43,241 nt of DNA, from the NCBI GenBank assembly GCA_902784755.1, contig CACZVX010000024.1:1-43241 (forward strand), written 5' to 3'. Source of the stretch: an uncultured Prevotellaceae bacterium (GTDB taxonomy: Bacteria; Bacteroidota; Bacteroidia; Bacteroidales; Bacteroidaceae). The stretch's first letter is position 1, and each line of letters opens with the position of its first letter. Made by a program: the position numbers and the translations under genes. Of this stretch, positions 34,606-42,640 are shown piece by piece. Below the pieces are notes generated by a model. That model was not told where the DNA came from. It did no database searches and saw only the letters and a list, made by a program, of their open reading frames with translations.

Positions 34606-35994
34606 TTATTGGGATGACTTGAGAACCTTCTTTCCTTTTGTGACGATAATACCTTGATAACCGTCATGCACCGGCTGCCCCGAGAGATTATACGCAGCAC
34701 CTGATTCTGGCGTAACGGGAGTAAGGACCTCAATGCTGCTGGTTTTTTTTCGCTGCAAATAAACTCTCGAAATATAAAGGATTGTGGCTTTATCGGTTTG
34801 AATGGCCACTTGTGCAACACGGGTTACATCCTTCCCCTCAAAGGACAAGGATATTTGCCGGGCACCCACATCAGCCTTTGACGAAAGGTCTTTCGACTTG
34901 TCTTCCATCTGAACAAAAAGCTGTGTATGGACGACAGGAGGCTGCGCAAATTCAAAGACGATTTTCTCATAGTCAGACCAATCCCGGTATCCTACCCAAT
35001 AAGACAATCCGCCCCATTGTAAGGCATGATATTCAAGAGCACCCGTTTCACTCACGCCCACACGCTCAGATTTATTCCAACAGGCGTTGAAGTTATTTGT
35101 GATTACGATAGGCAGCAGAGGATCAATCTGGGGAACCTCATCCTCATCGATATTGGCATCAATACCCATGGTCTTCAGCATCTCTTTGGCATAGCGGCGA
35201 CCCAGTTTACGCTGTCCGGCCGTATTGAAATGAACCTTATCGTCCATCAGCGTACAACCTGCCGATGAGACGACATGAGCTGTGGGAATAACCGATGGAA
35301 GACGGTTGATAGTGGGATTCGCATGACTACAGATGCCGCCCTGATCTTCACTGGCTGTTTCTCCGGCAATAAGGGGCACATCCTGGGCATTCAGGTTCAG
35401 TTCTTTGAGCATATACTCATAGATTTTCTTCACTTTCTGCAGCCAAGTATCATTATAGGCATCGGTCTCTCCCTGATGCAGCAGAATGCCTTTGATAACA
35501 CCACGCTCCTGCGCCTGCTTGGCACAATCCATCAAGCGGCCCAAGGGATTACCGCCATATTCATTCACAGCAGCAATCTGCCAGGTATCGGTCATGCCTT
35601 TCACATTGGCTTCCCAACCGTCGGGGTCGAAGAGGTCGATGGCACAACCGCCGACAGCGACCACCACAACGCCCACCTGCTTCTTTTCATCGAGGTTTGC
35701 CAACATAGCACGGCCAAAATAATCAGCAGGACAAAGTCCCTTTCCGCAACGTGACAATGGTGGCAGGGCATTATACCACTTACCTAATTGCCGGATGCCA
35801 CAGTCAACGGTGGACATCATCCAAAAACGTTCATCGTAGCTACAGTCCGCGTCCTCAATAGCAGCCTGTCCCTCCATATTGCTTTGTCCAAAACAAAGAT
35901 AGATATGGAAATCGGGATCGGGCTCAGCCATGGCATTCATGCTTAGGAGGGTGGCAACGGCAACAAGTGCCGTCAGCATGAGGCTTCGTTTCAT
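34606..35994 (-). CDS. Exported sialate O-acetylesterase-like SGNH hydrolase (SASA)
   Basis: 462 residues. Signal peptide 1-23 (MNAMA). SGNH-type blocks: CFGQSNMEG with nucleophile Ser38, VVAVGGCAIDLF (Gly), GILLHQGETDAYN (block with Gln-Gly-Glu), DKVHFNTAGQRKLG (Asp-His). The C-terminal about 150 residues form a beta-rich domain (FEFAQPPVVHTQLFVQM) and a tail YNLSGQPVHDG ... GIIVTKGKKVL like that on other exported Prevotella proteins. Removes O-acetyl groups from sialic acid or plant polysaccharide; the exact substrate is uncertain. Preceded on the same strand by a coiled-coil protein 89 nt upstream. Confidence 0.88.
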   Translation of the reverse strand: MKRSLMLTALVAVATLLSMNAMAEPDPDFHIYLCFGQSNMEGQAAIEDADCSYDERFWMMSTVDCGIRQLGKWYNALPPLSRCGKGLCPADYFGRAMLANLDEKKQVGVVVVAVGGCAIDLFDPDGWEANVKGMTDTWQIAAVNEYGGNPLGRLMDCAKQAQERGVIKGILLHQGETDAYNDTWLQKVKKIYEYMLKELNLNAQDVPLIAGETASEDQGGICSHANPTINRLPSVIPTAHVVSSAGCTLMDDKVHFNTAGQRKLGRRYAKEMLKTMGIDANIDEDEVPQIDPLLPIVITNNFNACWNKSERVGVSETGALEYHALQWGGLSYWVGYRDWSDYEKIVFEFAQPPVVHTQLFVQMEDKSKDLSSKADVGARQISLSFEGKDVTRVAQVAIQTDKATILYISRVYLQRKKTSSIEVLTPVTPESGAAYNLSGQPVHDGYQGIIVTKGKKVLKSSQ

Positions 35995-36083
35995 GATGCA
36001 ATAAATTGATAGGGTTGCTTATTGGTAGTTATTGTTTCTGGTAGTTATGCTTCGGATGCCTTCAGCGGTCCAGCGTATTTTCA

Positions 36084-36677
36084 TCATTCAAGATTCTGCA
36101 TAGCCTCTTTCACGGCATCCTTGGCCTCTCTCTTGGCATCCTTGGCGGCTTTCTCGGCTTCCTTGGCCATACGCTTAGCCTCTTTTTCGGCTTCTTTGGC
36201 GGCCTTCTTGGCCTCTTTCTCGCGCTTCTTGGCCTCTTTCAGAAATTCTTTTTCTGCTTTCTTAGCTTCGCGGAGGGCTTCCTTGTCATCAGGATCGGTC
36301 AAATCCTTCTGCTTCAACTTATCACCGTTCTCCAAAGCGTCGCGGAGCATTTCCTTGTCAAAGGTAATCACTTTGCCGAAGAGTCCCAGCGACAGCATTT
36401 TATCCTCACCGTTCAAACGGATATGGGTGGCATTGGCCACAAAATAGTCGTCGAGCTTCAGTTTTAAGTCCATAGCCAGACTGATAGTCGAACGTACCAA
36501 GCCCTTCCCGAGATCCGTCAACACATTGTTTCCAAGTCCCGAATCCTCGGCCTTGTCGTCCACATATTCTGCAATGGCTTTCATCATGGCTTCCTTATGT
36601 GCTTTCTTGTCTGGTTTCGTGAGCGCCATCAGGATAACCACACCTACGATGAGAATCAAAAAGAGTAGTTTCTTCAT
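36084..36677 (-). CDS. Membrane/exported protein with long Lys/Glu/Ala coiled coil
   Basis: 197 residues. N-terminal hydrophobic segment 5-18 (LFLILIVGVVILMA), a small folded part about 25-115 (GLGNNVLTDLGKGLVRSTISLAMDL, YFVANATHIRLNGEDKMLSLGLFG), then about 80 residues of almost uninterrupted charged helix built from EAKKAEKE/AKEAEKEAKR-type heptads. Related to small DUF4359-like exported proteins in its folded part only by general appearance. A structural or envelope-associated role is guesswork. The + strand ORF across this gene (36022-36447) is only a shadow of the repetitive codons. Confidence 0.75.
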   Translation of the reverse strand: MKKLLFLILIVGVVILMALTKPDKKAHKEAMMKAIAEYVDDKAEDSGLGNNVLTDLGKGLVRSTISLAMDLKLKLDDYFVANATHIRLNGEDKMLSLGLFGKVITFDKEMLRDALENGDKLKQKDLTDPDDKEALREAKKAEKEFLKEAKKREKEAKKAAKEAEKEAKRMAKEAEKAAKDAKREAKDAVKEAMQNLE

Positions 36678-36706
36678 TTTTTATGATTAAAATGGTTCAA
36701 CGGCCA

Positions 36707-36738
36707 CAAAGATACAAAAAAATCGTTATCTTTGCAAA
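36707..36738 (-). promoter_or_regulatory. Promoter of the coiled-coil gene, overlapping the divergent promoter
   Basis: -7 box TATCTTTG (36707-36714 on -), 20-nt spacer and -33 TTTG (36735-36738). The spacer and -33 cover the + strand -7 box of the hydrolase gene. Confidence 0.75.
36727..36734 (+). promoter_or_regulatory. -7 box TATCTTTG of the hydrolase gene
   Basis: 21 nt before the ATG at 36756; overlaps the spacer of the opposing promoter. A TTG at 36732 could be read as a start but lies in this box, so the ATG was chosen. Confidence 0.65.
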
Positions 36739-36755
36739 AACTTGAAAAATATATC

Positions 36756-38051
36756 ATGACAAAACCATTTATGAGATTTCTCAAACTGACCATATTGCTG
36801 TTGTTTGCAGGTCTCCATACCATTCATGGACAGGAAGCCGTCACCGACACAGCCATCATTCACCGCACGGCGATGGATATGCGGCTGGTGAGACTCAATT
36901 TCGTCTATACCTCCGTAGGCCCCGACGGGCGTACACCTACCACTCTTTCGGGTGCCATCATCATGCGTTATTCTATTTGGACGAAGGAAAACCATGCCAA
37001 CGGCCTCATCATCTATAACCATCCGACGAGTTGTGAGAAAAACGGGTGTCCGTCACGTGATAACCAACTGGATGCGGAAGCTGCCATCGGCTTCACGCAC
37101 AAATATATTATTGTGGCCGTTGACAACTATGGCTTCGGCATCACCGAGGACCATCCGCAAGCCTATTTGAATCCTGATGTCACAGCCCAAGGAACCATCG
37201 ACGGACTGCTGGCTGCCAAGCGACTGCTTTTCCTCATGGGATATGAATACGAGAACCGTTTGCTCAATATCGGCTATTCGCAGGGAGGACATACGGCGAT
37301 GGCCGTGCAAAGACTCGTGGACACCCGCTATAGCGACCGTCTGAAGATTCTGCACACCTATGCCGGTGGCGGGCCTTACGACATTATGGGCATCTATGAT
37401 GAAATGAAAGAAACGGGCGTGACATTCTATCCCTGTGCCCTGCCGCTCATTCTCAGCGGTATTAACGAGACCGAGGGCTTAGGACTTTCTCCCCACGATA
37501 TGTTTCGCGGTGCATTGGCAGACCATTACGAAGAATGGATTCTCTCGAAGGATTATTCCTCCACCGACATCAACCAAATGATTCTTGACAACGTCTCACC
37601 CGACGATATCGTGCCCAGTGATCCGCGTGACGGCGTTCGCCTCTCGGCCATCATCAATCCCGACATTATGGATGAAACCACTCCTTTAGGCAAACGGATG
37701 AAGACATACTATCAGAAGAACTCACTGGTGGGAACTTGGACGCCCAATCCTGAAACCCGCATCTATTTGTTCCACTCTTTGTCTGATGAGGTCGTACCCG
37801 CAGTTTGTACCTATAGGATGGATTCTTTTTTGAAACAAAAGGGCGCTGACGTGAAAACGGAGTATGTCAACGACTGGCCCCACACGCCTGCCGCTCCCTA
37901 TTTCTTTTCACAAGTGGCTTTGCAGATGGTACGCGACACCAACAAGTCCACGCTCCTGGACAAGGCTACCGACAGTCTGCGTGATGTCACCGATGACATC
38001 ATTGACGTCCTCGACAATGTATTCCAAGGTATCGGTAAACTGTTCAGATAA
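36756..38051 (+). CDS. Secreted alpha/beta hydrolase (lipase/esterase-like)
   Basis: 431 residues. Signal peptide about 1-25 (LTILLLFAGLHTIHG). Hydrolase core with GYSQGG, nucleophile Ser175, preceded by VAVDNYGFGITED and followed by an Asp/His pair in the C-terminal part (SDEVVPAVCTYRM and NDWPHTPAAP, the latter carrying the likely catalytic His). Resembles secretory lipases/esterases of Bacteroidetes; substrate unknown. Start taken at the ATG because the upstream TTG lies in the promoter box. Convergent with a GNAT gene 9 nt downstream without a visible terminator. Confidence 0.85.
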   Translation: MTKPFMRFLKLTILLLFAGLHTIHGQEAVTDTAIIHRTAMDMRLVRLNFVYTSVGPDGRTPTTLSGAIIMRYSIWTKENHANGLIIYNHPTSCEKNGCPSRDNQLDAEAAIGFTHKYIIVAVDNYGFGITEDHPQAYLNPDVTAQGTIDGLLAAKRLLFLMGYEYENRLLNIGYSQGGHTAMAVQRLVDTRYSDRLKILHTYAGGGPYDIMGIYDEMKETGVTFYPCALPLILSGINETEGLGLSPHDMFRGALADHYEEWILSKDYSSTDINQMILDNVSPDDIVPSDPRDGVRLSAIINPDIMDETTPLGKRMKTYYQKNSLVGTWTPNPETRIYLFHSLSDEVVPAVCTYRMDSFLKQKGADVKTEYVNDWPHTPAAPYFFSQVALQMVRDTNKSTLLDKATDSLRDVTDDIIDVLDNVFQGIGKLFR

Positions 38052-38060
38052 AAAAAAGGA

Positions 38061-38546
38061 TTACTGCTGAAAGGCAAGACGTTCGGCTCCATCGAGCAGG
38101 TAGATGATGCCGCAGTAACGGAAGCCGTATTTCGCCAAGGCTGAGCGCATAGATATATTCTTCCGGTGGGTGTCGATGCGGAGCGTATCGGTAAAGGATT
38201 CACTCCATGCCAAGACATCTTTCAGGATGCCGTGGACACCCGGTTCGCTGGCAATGCGGTGAATCACATAATAGGGTTTATCATTCAGCCATGCCCCTTC
38301 ATAGATCTTTTTATAGGTAATGTCGGGGCCTTTCACAAAGGCAAACGTAGCCACGACCCTACCTTCTTCCTCCAAGAGGTAGCTGTTGCCGTTGGCCATG
38401 TCCTGCACGATGCGTTCCAGAATCGGAGTGGCGTCAGTCCATTGTTCCGTATTCCCTTCGGCCCGCATTTTCTTACGCCCCGCATCTATCAGTTCCTGTA
38501 TGCGTGGCAGATCGTCGGATGTAGCTTTTCGGATGATTCTATTCAT
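38061..38546 (-). CDS. GNAT family N-acetyltransferase
   Basis: 161 residues. N-terminal IIRKATSDDLPRIQELID is the usual GNAT opening, a central beta-strand block (VVATFAFVKG) and the C-terminal RIDTHRKNISMRSALAKYGFRYCG, the typical acetyl-CoA fold end. Substrate unknown. Tail-to-tail with the hydrolase gene. Confidence 0.9.
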   Translation of the reverse strand: MNRIIRKATSDDLPRIQELIDAGRKKMRAEGNTEQWTDATPILERIVQDMANGNSYLLEEEGRVVATFAFVKGPDITYKKIYEGAWLNDKPYYVIHRIASEPGVHGILKDVLAWSESFTDTLRIDTHRKNISMRSALAKYGFRYCGIIYLLDGAERLAFQQ

Positions 38547-38655
38547 GACGCTACAAAAATAGGCAATTAAAATGGAAATGACAAAACCTTTTATTGATTT
38601 TTAAAAATCTGTACTTAAAAAAGAGGGGCGTATGTAATCAAATGTAAAGAATCAG

Positions 38656-38686
38656 TTGGAAAGAATGGAAGATTCCTGTACTTTTG
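38656..38686 (+). promoter_or_regulatory. Promoter of the TonB-C/TPR-HTH pair
   Basis: -33 TTG at 38656-38658, 20-nt spacer, -7 TACTTTTG at 38679-38686. The ATG at 38735 gives a leader of about 45 nt. Confidence 0.8.
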
Positions 38687-38734
38687 CAGCGGAATTCCAA
38701 ACAAACTGAAGTTAAACCTTTTAAGCAATTGACA

Positions 38735-39118
38735 ATGAAAAGAATCTTTTTATGTATAATGATGGCAATGATGATGGCCATCCATTCTGAAGCCCAGACC
38801 AACAAAGTATACGACAAAGTGGAGGTTATGCCCGAATATACCGGTGGCATGGAAGCCCTTCTCGAATACATGATGAATAACGTGAAATATCCGGAAAAAG
38901 CCCAAAAGCAGAAAATCGAAGGGCGAGTCATCGTGAGTTTCATCGTAGAAAAAGACGGTTCCATCTCGGAAGTGCATTCGCTGAAAGCTGTTCATCCGTT
39001 GTTGGAACAAGAGGCCATACGCGTGGTGAACAATATGCCCAAATGGATACCTGGCAAAGTGAAGGGTAAACCCGTGCGCGTATCGTTTGCCTTACCTGTA
39101 ATTTTTAAATTGAAATGA
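38735..39118 (+). CDS. Small exported protein with TonB C-terminal domain
   Basis: 127 residues from the ATG at 38735, which lies downstream of the promoter; the frame back to 38684 would start inside the -7 box. Signal peptide about 1-20 (CIMMAMMMAIHSEA). The rest, about 35-127, is a TonB C-terminal-like domain (YPEKAQKQKIEGRVIVSFIVEKDGSI ... NNMPKWIPGK split here: RVIVSFIVEKDGSIS and MPKWIPGKVKGKPVRV). It has no N-terminal membrane anchor or proline-rich spacer, so it is not a complete energy transducer. Stop overlaps the next start (ATGA), indicating coupled translation with the TPR regulator. Confidence 0.88.
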   Translation: MKRIFLCIMMAMMMAIHSEAQTNKVYDKVEVMPEYTGGMEALLEYMMNNVKYPEKAQKQKIEGRVIVSFIVEKDGSISEVHSLKAVHPLLEQEAIRVVNNMPKWIPGKVKGKPVRVSFALPVIFKLK

Positions 39119-40659
39119 ACGTAAAACACCTGTTTTTATCATTTGCAGCACTATGGATGGCAGGCTGTTCCCCGAAGGAGCAGCCTGGTCATCCTCTACT
39201 CCTGCAGGCAGAAAGATGGGTTGATGAGAACTGCGATTCGGCCTATGGGTACATCTACGATCTGACAGATTCCTTCTCCCGGCAGGCCGACCAAGCTCTT
39301 TACGGCGTGCTCTTCACGGAAATCCTCCACAAAAAGACAATCCATGTGGGCAACGACTCACTCATCACGGCCAGTGAACGATTCTTCTCCAACAATGGGA
39401 AGGGACGCCGATGGGTAAAAGCAATGCTTCATCTCGGCATTACCAAAAGCAGAAACGGAGAGACGGAAGAGGCGGTGGAATGGCTCAAAAAAGCAGAACA
39501 GGAGTCACTGCAGCTGGATGACACGCTGAAATATGACGTTGCCTTGGCATTGGGTGATTTGAACCAGCAGGAGAACTGTCAGGTACTGGCCAGGCGATGT
39601 TATCAGAATGCCTATCTCTTAGCACAGCAAACAGGCAGTTTCTCACGGCAGGCACATAGCCTATGCAAATTAATAAGAACGGCAGATAAAGACAGCATCT
39701 CGAATTATATAGACAGCAGCAAGAAGTTGTTACCCCGTGTGGACAAAACTTTGCAATCAGAACTCCTTGGTTGTTTGGGATACTGGGCACTTCAAAAGGA
39801 CCTGCAAGACCAAGCACGGCAGTATCTGGAGAAAGCAATAGAACTATTTCCCAATGATTTTGCTGCCTTGCAATTAGGGAACTTGTTTGAAAAAGAAGGA
39901 AATACCAAGAAAGCATGCGAACTATGGTTTGAGGCGCTGAACACCAATGAAGATGAGGTGAGGATGGCTGCGCTGGAAAAACTCATCCCCTACTATAAGA
40001 ATACAGAGACCTGGAGGGCGCTTGATTTGAGTCAGTTGCTCAATGATTTGTTGAAAAAGCACCATTCCATCGACCAAACGGAGCACATCGCAGCCCTTCA
40101 GGAACAGTTCGACCAAAATATCATTCATACAAAACTACTAAAAAGACTGGCCTTCACGCTATGTGTTATCGCCTTCTTGGCACTTGTTATCCTGTTCTTT
40201 TTCGGTTATCATCGCAAGAAAATGAAGCAATACAACAAGGTGCTTTCACATATCGGAAACTTACAGAAACAACTGGCCGAACAGGAAAAAGCAAAGCCTC
40301 TTCCCAAGGAATGGAACCTGAAAGAAGCTCTTCATGAGAACAACACCGTGCATCGTTTCCATCGATTAGCCGACAAAGGTAAGGAACCACAACTGGAAGA
40401 CTGGACCGAACTGTCTCAGATTACGGAACAATATGCACCGGGATTCAGCCGTTTTATCCATCAGAACGGCATGCTTTCAGAACGCGACACGCACATCTGC
40501 CTACTGATCAAACTGCATTTCCAGCCATCGGAAATTGCTGTTCTCATCGGCTCTTCTCCGCAGACCGTCACCAACAGCCGCGTCCGTCTGCTCCGCAAAA
40601 TCTTTGGAGAACAAGGGGGAGCCAAAGATTTCGATGAGCACATCCGTGAGATGGAATAA
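39115..40659 (+). CDS. Lipoprotein-anchored TPR protein with TM helix and C-terminal HTH
   Basis: 514 residues. Lipobox-like WMAGC (Cys18) or signal peptide, about 320 residues of TPR-like helical pairs (EAVEWLKKAEQESLQL, DQARQYLEKAIELFP), a membrane helix 344-364, a coiled-coil stretch about 368-395, and a C-terminal helix-turn-helix about 454-497 (LSERDTHICLLIKLHFQPSEIAVL split here: SEIAVLIGSSPQTVTNSRVR) of LuxR/transposase-like type. The order signal-TPR-TM-HTH is that of Bacteroidales membrane-bound transcription regulators that sense periplasmic state. Encoded with the TonB-C protein and just upstream of an ECF sigma gene. Confidence 0.85.
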   Translation: MNVKHLFLSFAALWMAGCSPKEQPGHPLLLQAERWVDENCDSAYGYIYDLTDSFSRQADQALYGVLFTEILHKKTIHVGNDSLITASERFFSNNGKGRRWVKAMLHLGITKSRNGETEEAVEWLKKAEQESLQLDDTLKYDVALALGDLNQQENCQVLARRCYQNAYLLAQQTGSFSRQAHSLCKLIRTADKDSISNYIDSSKKLLPRVDKTLQSELLGCLGYWALQKDLQDQARQYLEKAIELFPNDFAALQLGNLFEKEGNTKKACELWFEALNTNEDEVRMAALEKLIPYYKNTETWRALDLSQLLNDLLKKHHSIDQTEHIAALQEQFDQNIIHTKLLKRLAFTLCVIAFLALVILFFFGYHRKKMKQYNKVLSHIGNLQKQLAEQEKAKPLPKEWNLKEALHENNTVHRFHRLADKGKEPQLEDWTELSQITEQYAPGFSRFIHQNGMLSERDTHICLLIKLHFQPSEIAVLIGSSPQTVTNSRVRLLRKIFGEQGGAKDFDEHIREME

Positions 40660-40685
40660 GAAAGGAAAAATTTTTTCAGGCAGCA

Positions 40686-40715
40686 TGTAATAATTCTTCA
40701 ATAGAGTTGTCTTAT
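40686..40715 (+). promoter_or_regulatory. ECF-type promoter element before the sigma gene
   Basis: TGTAATAATTC (40686-40696), 12 nt, GTC (40709-40711) then TTAT. An AAAAATTTTT tract lies at 40666-40675. The same element with identical 11-mer and spacing recurs at 41606-41635. Proposed -35/-10 of the ECF factor encoded next. Confidence 0.65.
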
Positions 40716-40736
40716 AGATAAAAAACGACGAGAAAG

Positions 40737-41261
40737 ATGGAAGACAGAATCATTGTGGACTGCATCCTGAAGGACGGGAAGAAAAACCTGTTCAGCCTCA
40801 TTGTGAAGAACTATGGAGGCATGGTCTTCTCACGCGCTATCGGTATTACGAAGAATACCGAGGCTGCCAAGGATGTGACACAGCAGACTTTCATCCGCGC
40901 CTTCACCCGACTCAACAGTTGGAACGGAAAGGAGTTAGGCCCGTGGCTCGCCGCTATCGCTGCCCATCAGGCGCTGAACCTCCTGGAAAAGGAAAAGCGG
41001 AAAACAACCATGGAACTGGGCAACAGGCCGATTCCCGATGAAGACTATTCTGAGGAACATGAGCAACGGCTGCAACGCATGGAACAGGCCATCGCCCAAC
41101 TGCCTCAGCAAGATCAGGACATCATCCGACTGCATTATTACAAAAAGGTGAAGACCGACGAGATTGCCCGTCAGCTGAATCTCTCTCATGCAAACGTATT
41201 AGTGAAACTGCACCGCATCCGCGAACGACTTAAAAAACAATTGCAAAATGAATACAATTAA
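40737..41261 (+). CDS. ECF RNA polymerase sigma factor
   Basis: 174 residues: sigma-70 region 2 about 12-75 (AAKDVTQQTFIRAFTRLNSW) and region 4 about 115-172 (QDIIRLHYYKKVKTDEIARQLNLSHANVLVKLHRIRERL, HTH shown by DEIARQLNLSHANVLVKLHR). Short linker, so an ECF factor. Directs polymerase to a small regulon; both it and the DUF6249 gene carry the TGTAATAATTC-N12-GTC element, which supports autoregulation. Its last codons overlap the next ORF by 14 nt. Confidence 0.93.
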   Translation: MEDRIIVDCILKDGKKNLFSLIVKNYGGMVFSRAIGITKNTEAAKDVTQQTFIRAFTRLNSWNGKELGPWLAAIAAHQALNLLEKEKRKTTMELGNRPIPDEDYSEEHEQRLQRMEQAIAQLPQQDQDIIRLHYYKKVKTDEIARQLNLSHANVLVKLHRIRERLKKQLQNEYN

Positions 41262-41610
41262 CGAAGGACGAAAGACGGAAGACCAAGAACTCTTCTTGAC
41301 CGATCAAGAGGTGGAAAACCTCATCAGCGCATCGTTTGAACGCCAGGATATGCTGGCGGAGATAGACCGCGAAGTGATGGAGGAAGTGAAGCGTAACACC
41401 CGTCGTGAGACACTTCGCCAATGGATACGCATTGCCGCCTTTTCCTTCGGCGTGCCTTTCGTGTTGTTCTGTTTCGGTTTCGGCACCTATTACGCCTACA
41501 CCCGTGTAGAGATGTATCCTTATTTGTGGATAGCCTTCGCATTGCCCACCATTGCCGTTTTGGCCTTTCTGGGCAAACAAGTGAAAAATTTTTCTATCTC
41601 TGAAGTGTAA
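41248..41610 (+). CDS. Small two-helix membrane protein, putative anti-sigma
   Basis: 120 residues. Cytoplasmic N-terminus (1-58) with acidic/basic helices (EVENLISASFERQDMLAEIDRE split: EVENLISASFERQ and AEIDREVMEEVKR), TM helices about 61-83 and 92-109, short tail. Starts 14 nt inside the sigma gene, so it is translationally coupled to it. The position and plan (soluble N-domain, two TM) suit a membrane anti-sigma, but no classic zinc-binding motif is present. The second ECF-type promoter element overlaps its stop codon. Confidence 0.7.
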   Translation: MNTINEGRKTEDQELFLTDQEVENLISASFERQDMLAEIDREVMEEVKRNTRRETLRQWIRIAAFSFGVPFVLFCFGFGTYYAYTRVEMYPYLWIAFALPTIAVLAFLGKQVKNFSISEV

Positions 41611-41635
41611 TAATTCAGAAAGTCGCTGGTCATAT
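41606..41635 (+). promoter_or_regulatory. Second ECF-type promoter element, before the DUF6249 gene
   Basis: TGTAATAATTC (41606-41616), 12 nt, GTC (41629-41631) then ATAT; AAAAATTTTT tract at 41584-41593. Same 11-mer and spacing as 40686-40715. The anti-sigma stop codon (41608-41610) lies inside it. Confidence 0.6.
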
Positions 41636-41701
41636 CAGTGACGACCGGTCAAAAAACAAAAAGAAATAACAAAAGTTGAACCCCTTTAAAAATAAGAAAT
41701 C

Positions 41702-42127
41702 ATGAATGGATTTGAAACTTCAGTCGCCTTTATAGCAGTGTTACTTTCACTCTCGATTCCCATCGTCGCTATCATCATGGAAGGATTCAAAAGCATCAAC
41801 AAGAAGAAGCAAGAGGCAGAACTGCGCAAGGCAATCATAGAGAGCAACGTGGACCCGGAAAGCATCAAACTGCTTGTGGAGGAACCTGACAAGAAAAAGA
41901 AGAACGACCCATATTCCACCCTTCGCTCAGCACTCATCTGCATGGGTATTGGTTTGGGAGCCCTTGCCAACTATCTCCTGCACATCTCTTCGTCAAACAT
42001 GTTCTTCTGGTGCATCATTGCCTGCGGTGTCGGTATCGGAATGTTGATATCCTTCGTTATCGAATACCAGCTGTCAAAAAAGAACAAGGAACAACTGCCC
42101 GCCGAAAATGAAAAAACAACTGTGTAG
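41702..42127 (+). CDS. DUF6249 domain membrane protein
   Basis: 141 residues. Three TM segments about 6-26, 75-94 and 101-121 with a charged loop 28-72 (KSINKKKQEAELRKAIIES split: INKKKQEAELRKAIIES), matching the DUF6249 pattern of Bacteroidetes. Function unknown. It likely belongs to the sigma/anti-sigma regulon because of its own ECF-type element and ends at a strong terminator. Confidence 0.82.
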   Translation: MNGFETSVAFIAVLLSLSIPIVAIIMEGFKSINKKKQEAELRKAIIESNVDPESIKLLVEEPDKKKKNDPYSTLRSALICMGIGLGALANYLLHISSSNMFFWCIIACGVGIGMLISFVIEYQLSKKNKEQLPAENEKTTV

Positions 42128-42160
42128 TCTGCCATCATAATACTCTCTCGTCAGACACCC

Positions 42161-42192
42161 CCGGTTCAAGCAAGCCTTGAGCCGGTTTTTTT
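42161..42192 (+). terminator. Terminator after the DUF6249 gene
   Basis: 10-bp stem CCGGTTCAAG/CTTGAGCCGG (one G-U pair), 5-nt loop and a run of seven T. Confidence 0.88.
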
Positions 42193-42640
42193 ACGATAAA
42201 CGAGGGGACGAAGGGACGAGAGGACGAGAACGTACCTTAGTGAACATAAAAAATGTGTCACAGACCGAAGGGAAGTAATACTCCTGCAGCCGATGGTAAT
42301 CTCACTCCCACGCCAAACTCCCCTCCTTTTGAAGGCGATTTTGTCCTTAAGCGGACAAAATCTTCAAGCAGGGGTGGTTAAGCAAGCATAAAAGCAGGTT
42401 TTTTTTAACTGTACACAGAGACACGGAGACACAAAGAATTTTAACGATGACTATGACTTTTAGACTTTGTGTCTTTACTTCCCTTTGGTCAGTGACGCTA
42501 CGGCTTTGCCGCAGGGGGTTGTGTTCCGTTAAATTAGTTCATAGTCATGGTCATAGTCCTTTAAACAGTTGTGAAGCAACGCTTAAACTTTTATAACACG
42601 AGAGTGAGAGCGAGATCAAGGAAATGTTATAAATATGATG
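42193..42640. repeat. Gene-free repeat island
   Basis: No convincing ORF in 448 nt. It holds GAGGGACGA-type tandem units (about 42198-42225), a hairpin GATTTTGTCC/GGACAAAATC (42337-42362) extended by TTGAAG/CTTCAA and framed by CTCCCCTCC and AGGGGTGG, the 24-nt repeat copy 2 at 42410-42433, and ATGACTATGAC/CATAGTCATGG blocks. The same kinds of elements sit in the 3085-3590 island, so they seem to cluster together. Confidence 0.65.

Noticed and set aside
36022-36447. 141-codon + ORF (Ser/Ala/Leu repeat)
   Set aside because: Complement of the Lys/Glu/Ala coiled-coil codons; repetitive by necessity.
42447-42540. Short + ORF in the last intergenic island
   Set aside because: Made of repeat sequence, no promoter or conserved features.
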